Origin: Chondrosia reniformis
Lineage: Eukaryota; Porifera; Demospongiae; Chondrillida; Chondrillidae
Assembly: GCA_947172415.1 (NCBI GenBank)
Contig: OX359192.1
Coordinates: 7,390,401-7,454,400 of the forward strand
Direction of reading: 5' to 3'
DNA: 64,000 nt
The position numbers and the translations under genes were made by a program. Within the stretch, counting starts at the first letter, position 1; each line of letters starts with the position of its first letter. Positions 13,170-25,800 of this stretch are shown in pieces. The notes below the pieces were generated by a model that was given only the letters and a program-made list of their open reading frames with translations, was not told the DNA's origin and did no database searches.

Positions 13170-14170
13170 TTAAGACAGTGTGCAGTGTTTTAATTAAGTG
13201 AAAAATAATAATATGAAATTCTCTTGCACAGTATACCATTTTGTTTGACAACTTGTTTTATGCATGAAAAATCTAAGAAATAAGAAACCAACTGAGCATA
13301 TATAATTATGTTATGTTCTACATATTATTTACTGAATGTACTTTACCATTAAATACACACTTTCAAAGAAAAGTAAAACTAATTATTGCTATATAGAGGA
13401 AATTACATTCTTTAGGAGGAATGTTTCTGTGTTGGTGATGCATGGTGGTGTCAAAAAAGTGCACCAAATAATTTATGAAGGTTAAAAATGATTTAGTTAA
13501 TGATTGGGTACAGTGTTGATTAGTGTGTAATGATGTCATCCCAAACAGCATCTAGGTGTGCATCCCTTGGTCCAATTTCACACATGGTGTGATCTTGATG
13601 TGGATTGCCTCCTTAACCTTCCTTCTTTTTTGTTTTGCTCCCTGTGAAGAACCGTGGCCTTGTCCCAGTCTATGTTGTGGAATGTGGTATGTGTATATGA
13701 ACATGGACCAAAGCATATCACTGGACCCCATAGACATCCAACCATCAATTAACACTCACAATTGATTTTTTTCATCTGGTGCATTTTTCACAATTCAACT
13801 AATGTCACTCTCTTGTTCTAAATAAGAAACCAACTGAGCATATATAATTATCTATGTTGCTGTGATCCAAGTTAATTATGTGCACATGAAGGGTGGTATA
13901 TCTAGAAACAGCTATCTGGACCAGTGGAGCAGAAATCTCAAGGGATGTGTCATGCATTTCCTTAGCTTCAAAGATAACCATATAGAGTTTTTGGAATATA
14001 TTAATCTCCCTCTCTTTCTCTCTCTATAATTAGATTCATAGACTCTGTTAAGTTTCTTTCTTACACAGGATACTCCAAATTCCTATTTCCTTTTCGACAG
14101 GCCATTGAGTTTACAGAAAGCCCCACTTTCATAGCTCAGTAAAACAACATAATTTCAAGTCACTTTTGAA
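13170..14170. other. Intergenic B-C and conserved 5' flank of C
   Basis: No gene seen. A segment of about 28 bp (AAGAAACCAACTGAGCATAT and on) occurs twice, near 13278 and near 13826. At about 13885-13925 there is a degenerate relative of the hammerhead-bearing unit found in D, G and I (GAAGGGTGG...AGAAACAGCTATCTGGACCAGTGG). A CT-rich run and a block shared with B, D and E precede the ATG. Confidence 0.5.
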
Positions 14171-17100
14171 ATGCCTGGGAGCGTGTGTCTTCTGTTAGTA
14201 CTACTTACTTTATCATCAGTCAGCTGCCTGAAAAACTGTAGTAGTTGCGAAGGAGATACTTCGATTCTTAACTTGATGGTTCAGATTTCACAGAGCGAAA
14301 GAGATTTGACCAGCTTTATCATCGCGCTGGAGGTAGCTCTGGATAGAATTAACAATAACTGCACCATACTACCTTGCTATCATTTAAGTCATTCGAAAAT
14401 TATTGATCCTATGGTAAGTTATAGATGAAGTATTATAGATTGACTATAGGCATTAAGATTATATGTTTACAATACATGATCAGTCATTAATGGTTGCTTC
14501 CATCAAGCCCACGTTATTGATGATATATACGTACCTAAAGTGTATACGTATGTATAAATTTACTAAGCATATAGATGTGTCTATACCTTTCTCCTAATTA
14601 TAGTGTTCAGATAATCCGGCTGTCCTTGGATTCATAGAACAAGTTTCTAATAATTCTAAAGACATTCTTGCAATTCTAGGAGGATGTTCTGTATCAGTCC
14701 AGCCAGTCGCCAGTTTAGCTCACTATTGGAATCTTGTACAAGTATATACGTGTAATAAACTATATAAACAATCCAAATTAACACCAAGGCATGCTCTATG
14801 CATCTAAAGGGCCTATAGGAAGCTAAACCTATAGTGAGAATTTTGGACCAGTGTGGAAAGATACATGCATGTATAGGTATATATATTTACCTTAACGCTT
14901 TCTCTGTATATGCTCCTTCTTCTGTTAGAAAAGAATATGGCTTTTTAAAATACTTCATTCCTCTATATAAACTATATATTAACTGAATTCCCAAACATAT
15001 TGAGTAGTTTACTTATAATCCTTAACTGCTGCTTATTGTTTAAATTTGCAATCTTTAAGGTGATCTGTATTCAATTTAGCTCTGGGATTATGCTAAAATA
15101 TGTATTCATGAAGTACAGCACTTCAGTTAGTTACAGAAGGAAGTTTTCAATATTCATTACAATTTTCTGTTTGAAACCATTATTTTAGAAACCATATAGA
15201 ATAATTAATAGTTTGTAATCAGACCTCTAAGACTTAAGCTTTGCATGTATGTACATATATACAATCTTTGATCTTGTATAGATTCTCCATAAGTTTTATT
15301 CCTTAATTAATTCATTCCTTCACTTATAGGCTGATTTTAAATGTTTATATTTCTTCAATTCAGTATATATACACATAATTCGCATATTACATTGAAAATG
15401 TTTTCAGTCTAATCACTACATGCTGTTTCTATGTATGCATGCAGCATCTGATCTCCACTATGTATAGTGATGCTTGGGAATTTTTATTTAATTAGTTTTC
15501 ATGGAATGTGTCCTAATATGTATATAGAGATGATTATTTAACGTTATACATTGATTGTTTAGATTGCTATTGAGGCGTCTTCCCCTCGGTTATCAAACAC
15601 AAGGGAATATCCCTTGTTTCTAAGGGCAGTCCCTCCAGATGCCAACATTACACCTGGAATAGTGGGACTAATGAATTACTATGGATGGGAACATATCGCA
15701 ATAATCTCACAAGAGGAAGACCTTTTCACATTTGTAAGTTCTTAATATAAGTAGATTATATATTAGACATATTGTAGTTTAACTTACCCCATATATTAAG
15801 TATTTTGCATACGTACATACCTAATAGTATATATGCAGGCATAGAATTGCATGGTATTTCCTCTGTACTTCATATACACAATTTCATAGATATTCATCTA
15901 TAATACTTGTACATATATAGTTAAAATAACTTCAGAATTGCTGAATACCTGTAGAAATATTTACTTTCAATTAAACGACTTACAATTAATATATATATAT
16001 ATGTTTAAACTAGACAAGAGATGCATTATCAGAAGATTTGAAAAGAAACAATTTACAAGTGATACATTCTGTCAGCTTTCCAACCAATCAAAATCCACAA
16101 GGAGTTGTAAACAGCCTTCAGGTATATACGTAAAGAATGCTCATATATACACAATTTTTTGTAGATATGTATATACATATACCTTTATTTAAACCAATAT
16201 TTTGTACTTAAATATATATACATACAGGCATCAAGTGGTCGGGTGATTTTTCTAAACTGCTATGAAACCTATGCGATAGAAATCTTATGTCAGGTAATAT
16301 ACTGAAGCTGCATGGATTTAGTGTAGTTAGTGTTCTGTGTTCTTTATTCGAATTGATGGTCATATAATATATGTATACTGCCTTTGCCTACTACATAATT
16401 ATTATATTAATATTAATGTTTTATGTAATGAATTATTTAGTCACTACAAGTACTATGCTAAATATATGTCCTTCTGAAGTGTGATCTAGCTGGTCAATAA
16501 GGATTGTCTCAAAGGTTGTATGCACATTATATAACTAATAATATATTTATACATTAGAAGAATACACTGTATAACTGTATGAAATTAGTTGAACTAGTAA
16601 CACTTTGTCCACAGGCTGAGTCCTTAGGAATGACATCTCCAAATTATGCCTGGATAACATTTGGGTGGTATGTTGACAATTTCTGGGAACAGACACCCAA
16701 CTCCAGTGGGAAAGCATACACTCCATTTTCTTGCACCAGAGAACAGAGACAATCAATAGTCAATCAAATGATACTCATTAACCACTACCCAAGATATGAT
16801 AAGAAAGCTAAAGGAGTAGCGATTGGAAACCTGGTTAGTGCAAGATGACACCTAGTAACTACAGTGTACATACATGTAGGTGCATTTACATATGTTAGAC
16901 ATTAGAGAGTTTTTGGGACAAGTATGCTGAAAAGAAAAATCAATATTATAGTAACAGTACAAAGAATACTGACCAGAATGACCTAGCCTTATTTGCATAT
17001 GATGCTACATGGCTTGCAGCTAAAGCACTCCATAAAACTGATCAAATGGAAACCATCAGTCTAGAGACGTTTTCTTCAGGATTTTCAGATAACAGTAATA

Positions 17101-20100
17101 GAGAGTTTGGAAAAGCAATATACAGTAATGCATTGAATACATCATTTCCTGGATTAACGGTAAGAATTATATATGCATTGCATTTTGTGTACAACAGGCA
17201 TCATTCTTTATTTACATACAGCCTTTATCCATGTGGGTAATTAATGTACTTTGTAATGACAAAATCCTATAGCTTGTTACAAACATTTGCACAGTATATG
17301 TTTGTAAACAATTTGCTATATATATATGTAATAATAGACTTAACATATTACACACATCACCATGAAAGAATATTCTTTTTCAAAGTAGCCATTGCTACAC
17401 ATATGTGTTTAATTGAATATTATCACAAAATTGGTTGAGCCATAGACAGCTGTTTAATCCTTATTATGATGGAATTTTCATTGCCCTCCTCAGGGGACAT
17501 GAGTGGGTAGGGGTAATATCCAGAGTTCAATGATTAATAGAAATAGATAGAAATAACAATTATGTTGGACAAATCAATATGAAATAATGTTATTCAGTGT
17601 AGTCAATGCCAAGACTCCTATACTCCTTTAGGGAAATTTTAAGCTACAAGAGAATGGAGATAGATTACCAGAGACATTACAGTTTTTTATTTACAGAAGA
17701 AACACAAGTAATAAAGGTACATTTATATAATAGCAATTTATAAAGTATATATATACATACGTATGTACCTAATATACACACACATATATACATCACAATA
17801 TAGTGAAACTATGCCTACCTATATTTATATATATAAGACCCTTCTGAATATGGCCATCTCATGAACCACCAATCCCCTATTTACATAATTATCTACTTGC
17901 TAAAATTAACTTCTGTGTTAAAACAGTGGAACCTCCATTAACGGACACCTCCCACACACTTGCGATAAAACGGACACTTTCGCAGGTCCCGTTCGAACGA
18001 TATCTGTTAATCTCTGTACAAAAAACCTCTAAAAACGGACACCTCTCTAACCCGTAAAGCGGACAACAAAATACTCCCCATTTGACCAACACAATACAAA
18101 AGAACCCCTGATAACGGACACTGCAGACGCTTGCGCTATTTTCTCGGACACTTGATTAGCACCAGTTTATTAAGAAAAAATTGCTATTCTATTTCTACGG
18201 CATGATAAGTTCTCGGAGTCTATCAATGTAGTCTTGTGTGCCATAAAATCTATATTTGCAAGGGATCTCCATGCCATATCCTGCGCCACAATTAACAGCA
18301 GCTCCAATAACTTCAACCGCGGCTTTATTAGTGCTTCTTTTCAGAAAGTGATCAGACGGTGCAATTGTGCGCAGTATGACTCTATCTATAAACTTAAACT
18401 TAAAACAAAAGCCTCTGAATAAAGGACACCCTCCATATAATGGACATATGGCTCTGTCCCGATGGCGTCCGTCTTAGAGAGGTTCCACTGTATATCAATG
18501 TATGAAACATCTTTTAAAATCTCGTTTCATACCCCATAAATGACCATTCTTGATATGAGTATATGTAGCAAGCCGGAGACAGGTGGTGTTGTAGCATAAC
18601 AGTATATAATCTCAGGTTTAATATGGCATGAAATCTATTTGAAACTTCTTGAACAGTCAGGTTTCAAAGGGTGCTCGAGTATTTAAATTTCACAGGTTTT
18701 AAATTTTAACAGTCCCTTTTCCTTCTTATTTATACATACTTTCATACCTTTTGAAACCTGCCAAAGGAACTTAAAATAGGTTTCATTCCCTCTGAAACCT
18801 GTGATTTGATCCTGTGACATTTCTTTTGGTGTCATTTATATTATAATTACCTGAGTACATAATATAAATCTTTAATCAAACCCCTGAATGGTGGCAGCTC
18901 CATATCAGGATGTGTCCTGTGTGCATACGTACATGGGGTTAAAATTTTGTTATTTGTGTTAGGAGATCTAATAAGAACACATTTTGGTGATTTTATTAAT
19001 GGTATTCTATCCGTATTTCCTGATCAAGCTCATCATGTTTTTCCAGGTAAGAAAGAACATTGTACACGTTGAGCAAAATGCATGTATATACATATGTACA
19101 TACTGAAATATATATATGCTTTCCTTCAATCTTCAATTAAGATGGGATCCCTAAAACGTTTGAGTATGAATATATAGCTCACTCTCTCTTTGGCATATAT
19201 TGCTTTCTTGCTGTGGCTGGAGTAGCATTTGCAGTAGCTTGTCTTATTTTCAATTTAGTCTTTAGAAAGAAAGCGTGAGTTTATAATTTGTTTTTCATAA
19301 ACCTGTGAATGCACATACATAGAAATTTAAATACGTAACATCTATAAATCACAAAATGAAATATAAATATATTTTCTATTTTTTGTAGGATCATACATCT
19401 GTCTGGTCCTAGCATGAATGTGGTCTTCATTATTGGAATCATTGCTCTTTACCTGCTAGTGATATTGTTTGGTATTGATGATGGATTGGTTTCCTTTACG
19501 GCAGCCAGTGGCCTCTGTCAGTTTAGGATCTGGGTTGCAGTGTTGGCCTTTTCACTTATCTATGGAGCCATACTGTCCAAGACATTTCGCATCTATTACA
19601 TCTTGCGTAAAGCCAGAAAGGGAAAGCCAAGTAAAAGTCAAAAGGTATAGTGCATTGAAACTTTTTGCAAAGGCACATTGGGACTAGGCAAAAGGTCACA
19701 CTGACTGAGTTTATGCAATTATTGAACTCAGGATTTGAAACTTTGAATCAGGAATCAGGCATTATTCTTATTTATGGAAATGATATTGTATACTGTCACA
19801 TAGTGACACATGTAATACATAAATCAGTATCATACCAGTGCAGTACATACCTAAACTATTATTTTATCTCCTTAACCAGACAATTCAAGAGTGGCATATG
19901 TTCATTTTGATTGGTGTTTTATTGGCCATTGATGTGGTATACCTTATTATTGTGACAGCAGTACCAGAAGCAATCCTGAGACTGGAAACACAATTAATAC
20001 CAACTGTAGTGAGTATTATGATATTCCCGGGCCCTTAGGAGATGTAATGTAGTGTTGTTTAATACATTGAAAAGCTAACTGTACCCTATCTTCAAGGGGG

Positions 20101-21525
20101 AAATGAAGACCAACTGCATGGGTCACAAATGTTGAGAACTAAGCCTTAACATTTTAATCAACTCTATTTCTATATGTATGTTCCAAAGAATAAAAATATG
20201 TTAAAAATGTATAAAAACATGCTATTAATTTAAAAACATTATTTCAAATATATTGCTTTAAATAATATGTATACACGTACAAAATATTGAAACTAATATA
20301 TGGACAATGTTATTAGGAATATCTATGCTTAATTATGCATGTATTGCAATAACATCTATGTAGCAAACAATTGTCTCACTTATTCAGAATGGAGAACTTC
20401 CATCAAAGTACAGTGCCTGCACATCTACTGGCAGTAGCATCTGGATACCCATCCTTCTTGTATATAAAGGAGTGGAACTCATTTTTAGTCTCTTTTTTGC
20501 ATTTGAAACACGTAAAATTAGAGTGAAAGAATTGAATGACTCAAAAATGATTGTCTTTTCAGTGTACTCCATTGTGTTAGCTGTGATAGCTATAATTCCA
20601 ATCATGTTTCTCTTGAGTGACAAAGTTAACATTGTGTATGGAATAGTAGGTGCTGTGTGTTTGAGCACTGGTACAGCACTTCTTGGCTTCAATTTTATAC
20701 CAAAAGTAAGTATTCAGTATTCAGCGACACTTATGTTAGAATTCTATATACACATTTTTGCATTCTATTGTTTTTACTGCAAACACTGCAGTTAGTGACC
20801 ATATATATACGAATATACACTTCTGTCATTGTTTATACACATAATGTACAGTACCAAAAGTTTTGACCTTCAGTTATAATAACCTTTGTTGCAGATGGTA
20901 CATTTAGTTAAAGATCCTAGTGGAGAAAGAAGTCTAGATTTTGGTAACATTATTGATAAATGGACCAGCAAACAAACTGCAAAGAGAACTTCTAATCCAG
21001 ATAACTTCACTTCTAGAATGCCAGTAGGTTTGTACATATAACAGAATACCTATGTGCTAACATCAATTTGGTATATATACGTATATAGACCTGGAGTGAA
21101 GATGGAGGGGCAAGATTAAGCAATGCCTCAGGGGCTGGAAAAGTAGACTATGGTGTGTGTGCTCTAGAAACATGACTGCATGAGATACCACTTTTCATAC
21201 ATTGCATCTGCAATGTATGAAATGTTTCTCCATAATTCACCATTATATTCATGCACAAGCAATAGTTAGCCCAGAGCTAAAAAGTCACTATCAATCAAGA
21301 AGAGTCCCTTCCTTATACACATATATTAATGCTGTGCGGAATCTATCAATCAATCCATCCATACATCCATTATACGCTTCATTAAATGTGAGTATATACG
21401 TATGTACATTAGAGGATTCTTTAGACAGAAAGGGAAGCACGGATTCATTGGCTGCTGAAGCAATGAAGACTAAGAGTCTAGCTCCAATTCCTGAAGCTCA
21501 AGAAGTAAATGTAGCATCATTGTAA
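14171..21525 (+). CDS. Receptor C: GABA-B-like class C GPCR, intact
   Basis: Exons: 14171-14413, 14604-14741, 15563-15733, 16014-16121, 16228-16293, 16615-16833, 16899-17159, 17632-17716, 18963-19046, 19142-19274, 19389-19644, 19880-20008, 20388-20705, 20895-21023, 21089-21152, 21413-21525. Spliced length 2517 nt, 838 aa, no internal stop seen. Start chosen at MPGSVCLLLV, which gives a clean signal peptide; the mature part opens with two Cys (LKNCSSCEGD). Residues to about 458 form the Venus-flytrap domain (ALEVALDRIN, ILGGCSVS, GWEHIAIISQEED are typical of the fold). There is no cysteine-rich domain, as in GABA-B receptors and unlike mGluRs. Helices: TM1 in exon 10, TM2-3 in exon 11, TM4 in exon 12, TM5-7 in exon 13. 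Intron 8 carries the short-TIR element at 17924-18490. Ligand and partner unknown. Confidence 0.9.
17924..18490. mobile_element. Non-autonomous pogo/Tigger-like DNA element (567 bp) in intron 8 of C
   Basis: It begins CAGTGGAACCTC and ends GAGGTTCCACTG, a perfect 12-bp terminal inverted repeat. Internally it repeats the word CGGACAC many times near both ends, as pogo/Tigger-type elements of invertebrates often do. It is absent from A, B, D and E at the same intron position. TA flanks are suggestive (TA follows it; TTAAAA precedes it) but no clean target duplication is seen. It holds no full transposase; a minus-strand open frame at 18195-18422 is reported separately. The family is judged from the termini only. 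Confidence 0.7.
18195..18422 (-). other. Open frame inside the pogo-like element, unrecognised
   Basis: On the minus strand a frame without stops runs for about 75 codons and ends in TAG at 18195-18197. It has no obvious start; the first Met is internal. The peptide (for example KAAVEVIGAAVNCGAGYGME, then YRFYGTQDYIDRLRELIMP) has a balanced, protein-like composition that differs from the AT-rich surroundings. It could be the tail of a transposase-linked gene or a captured host exon. I do not recognise it. Confidence 0.3.
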
Positions 21526-21591
21526 CTTTTGCTTTGCAACTCCTGTATGTATATACGTATGTATTTTTAACATTTGCATATACATACCTAG

Positions 21592-21883
21592 ACCTTGAAT
21601 GAAGATGGTGAGGTAAAATATATCAATGTTTCAGGGTCTGGAAAAGGAGACTTAGGTTTGTGTGTTTATAGATTGATTTCTTACCATATACCATGCATAC
21701 ATGAATTGCTATTTTCCATCTTTCTATCTGTCTTGAATTATTACTCTTCTATATGAAGCAGATCAATTAGAGGCTTCTTTAGATAAAACAGGAAGTGGTG
21801 ACTCAGTGGTTACTGAAGCAGAAAATACTAAGAGCCTAGCTACAGTTCCTGAAATTCAAGAAGTAAAGGAAAAGTCTTTGTAG
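21592..21883 (+). CDS. Receptor C: alternative terminal exon pair
   Basis: Exon 15' is 21592-21655 and exon 16' is 21771-21883 (stop TAG), with the same lengths and phases as exons 15 and 16 at 21089-21152 and 21413-21525. Reading frame and splice signals are intact. It would replace the VNVASL C-terminus with one ending KEKSL. Confidence 0.6.
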
Positions 21884-22861
21884 TTAAGACAGTGTGCAGT
21901 GTTTTAATTAAGTGAAAAATAATAATATGAAATTCTCTTGCACAGTATACCATTTTGTTTGACAACTTGTTTTATGCATGTTCTACATATTATTTACTGA
22001 ATGTAATTTACCATTAAACACACACTTTCAAAGAAAAGTAAAACTAATTAGTGCTATATAGAGGAAATTATACTCTTTAGGAGGAACGTTTCTGTGTTGG
22101 TGATGCATGGTGATGTCAAAAAAGTGCACCAAATAATTTATGAAGGTTAAAAATGATTTAGTTAATGAATGGGTACAGTGTTGATTAGTGTGTAATAATG
22201 TCATCTCAAACAACATCTAGGTGTGCATCCCCTGGTCCAATTTCACGCATGGTGTGATATTGATGTGGATTGCTTCCTTAACCTTCCTCCTTTTTTTGTT
22301 TTGTTCCCTGTGAAGAACCGTGGCCTTGTCCCAGTCTATGTACGTTGTGGAATGTGGTATGTGTATATGAACATGGACCAAACCATATCACTGGACCCCA
22401 TAGACATCCAACCATCAATTAACACTCACTATTGATTTTTTTCATCTGGTGCCTTTTTCACAATTCAACTAATGTCACTCTCTTGTTCTAAATAAGAAAC
22501 CAACTGAGCATATATAATTATCTATGTTGCTGTGATCCAAGTTAATTATGTGCACATGAAGGGTGGTATATCTAGAAACAGCTATCTGGACCAGTGGAGC
22601 AGAAATCTCAAGGAAGATTCTGGTTGGAAGGGATGTGTCATGCATTTCCTTAGCTTCAAAGATAACCATATAGAGTTTTTGGAATATATTAATCTCCCTC
22701 TCTTTCTCTCTCTATAATTAGATTCATAGACTCTGTTAAGTTTCTTTCCTACACAGGATACTCCAAATTCTATTTCCTTTTCGACAGGCCATTGAGCTTA
22801 CAGAAAGCCCCACTAGCTTTCATAGCTCAGTAAAACAAAATAATTTCAAGTCACTTTTGAA
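21884..22861. other. Intergenic C-D and conserved 5' flank of D
   Basis: No gene seen. It is homologous along its length to the B-C and D-E spacers, with small indels. A degenerate hammerhead-unit relative lies at about 22555-22600. The last 145 bp before the start codon match the flanks of B, C and E. Confidence 0.5.
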
Positions 22862-25800
22862 ATGCCTGGGAGCGTGTGTCTTCTGTTAGTACTACTTACT
22901 TTATCCTCAGTCAGCTGCCTGAAAAACTGTCAAAGTTGCGAAAGAGATACTTCGATGCTTAACTTGATGGTTCAGATTTCACAGAGCGAAAGAGATTTGA
23001 CCAGCTTCATCATCGCGCTGGAGGTAGCTCTGGATAGAATTAACAATAACTGCACCATACTACCTTGCTATCATTTAAGTCATTCGGAAATTATTGATCC
23101 TAAGGTAAGTTATAGATGAAGTATTATAGATTGACTATAGGCATTAAGATTATATGTTTACAATACATGATCAGTCATTAATGGTCGCTTCCATCAAGCA
23201 CACGTTATTGATGATATATACGTACCTAAAGTGTATACGTATGTATAAATTTACTAAGTATATAGATGTGTCTATACCTTTCTCCTAATTATAGTGTTCA
23301 GATAATCCGGCTGTCCTTGGATTCATAGAACAAGTTTCTAATAATTCTAAAGACATTCTTGCAATTCTAGGAGGATGTTCTGTATCAGTCCAGCCAGTCG
23401 CCAGTTTAGCTCACTATTGGAATCTTGTACAAGTATATACGTATAATAAACTATATAAACAATCCAAATTAACACCAAGGCATGCTCTGTGCATCTAAAG
23501 GGCCTATAGGAAGCTAAACCTATAGTGAGAATTTTGGACCAGTGTGGAAAGATACATGCATGTATAGGTATATACATTTACCTTAACGCTTTCTCTGTAT
23601 ATGCTCCTTCTTCTGTTAGAAAAGAATATGGCTTTTTAAAATACTTCATTACTCTATATAAACTATATATTAACTGCAATTCCCAAACATATTGAGTAGT
23701 TTACTTATAATCCTTAACTGGTGCTTATTGTTTAAATTTACAATCTTTAAGGCGATCTGTATTCAATTTAGCTCTGGAATATGCTAAAATATGTATTCAA
23801 TTTAGCTCTGGAATATGCTAAAATATGTATTCATGAAGTACAGCACTTCAGTTTGTTACAGAAGGAAGTTTTCAATAATCATTACAATTTTCTGTTTGAA
23901 ACCATTATTTAAAAACCATATAGAATAATTAATAGTTTGTAATCAGACCTCTAAGACTTAAGCTTTGCATGTATGTACATACAATCTTTGATCTTGTATA
24001 GATTATCTATAAGTTTAATTCCTTAATTAATTCATTCCTTCACTTATCGGCTGATGTTTATATTTCTTCAATTCAGTATATATACACATTATTCGCATAT
24101 TACATTGAAAATGTTTTCAGTCTAATAACTACATGCTGTTTCTGTATGTATGTGTATGCATGCAGCATCTGATCTACACTATGTATAGTGATGCTTGGGA
24201 ATTTGTTATTTAATTAGTTTTCCTGGAATGTGTCCTAATATGTATATAGAGATGATTATTTAATGTTATACATTGATTGTTTAGATTGCTATTGAGGCGT
24301 CTTCCCCTCGGTTATCAAACACAAGGGAATATCCCTTGTTTCTAAGGGCAGTCCCTCCAGATGACAACATTAAACCTGGAATAGTGGGACTAATGAATTA
24401 CTATGGATGGGAACATATCGCAATAATCTCACAAGAGGAAGACCTTTTCACATTTGTAAGTTCTTAATATAAGTAGATTATTAGACATTGTAGTTTAACT
24501 TACCCCATATATTAAGTGTTTTGCATACATACCTAATAGTATATGCAGGTATAGAATTGCATGGTATTTCCTCTGTACTTCATATTGAAAGTTTGAACTA
24601 TATTTGGCTGGTTTATTCACTGTGTCCACCCATTCAAATTATGCATATGTGTAGCTATATGTACATACGTATATATACAATTTTATAGATATTCATCTAT
24701 AATACTTGCACATATATATATATACAGTGAAAGTTACAATATACTAAGGTAATCACATATACAGTACAAGTTACAATATATATATAGTTTGAATAAATGA
24801 CAATTAATATTTGACAAAGTGGCTATTACTATCCTTCCTTGTCTTCCAAAGTGCAGCCCACTTAGTCTTTTAATTTAATGGATACATATATATAAATTAT
24901 AAAAGTATGCCATTAAATATTATATATGTATATACATATATATGCCTCTCTCATATTTATATTCATATATATATATATATATGATTACCTTAGTATATTG
25001 TAACTTGTACTGTATATATATACCAGCTTGCGCAATCGTAACTTTGAATTCTTCATTATATCTTGATTATTTTGCTCATTTAATTAAGCAAAACTTCGCC
25101 AGACGTTTCTTATACACATGTACCATGATATATGTTGATTTCACAGTTATCGGACAAACTGAAAATTTTTATCAATATAACACATGGTTTGCATATAAAT
25201 TTCCCATAGGTTTTCTATAGTCCTATGGCCTTTTATATGCAAACTTTGTCCTCCGTTTTCTAAGAAACGGAGGCCTAAATCAAAAATCCCTTAATTTAAA
25301 ATGAGTTTTATACCCTAAACTTTATGATGATATGCCTATTTTGTTTCTAGGTCCTTTCTTGGAGCCATATGAATTATTTAATTATTTATTTATATTATAT
25401 TATATTATATTATATTATATTAGATTATATTAGATTACCTTAGTATATTGTAACTTGCACTGTATATAATAATTCATATGGCTCCATATGTATACAGTGC
25501 AAGTTACAATCAGCAACGAGGCGGTGACGTTTTTGCAACGTCACAAGATTCACTACGAGAGGTGTTGGTGACGCACAAGAGAAACATCATAATACATCAT
25601 CAGATTGCGCAATCGTAACCTTAAATTCTTCATTATATCTTGATTATTTTGCTCATTTAATTAAGTCAAACTTCGCCAGACGTTTCCTATGCACATGTAC
25701 CATGATATATGTTAGTTTCACAGTTATCTGACAAATTGAATTTAATATAACACATGAAGGATTCACAGAAGATCAAGATAAAGAAAAAGACAAAGACTCC

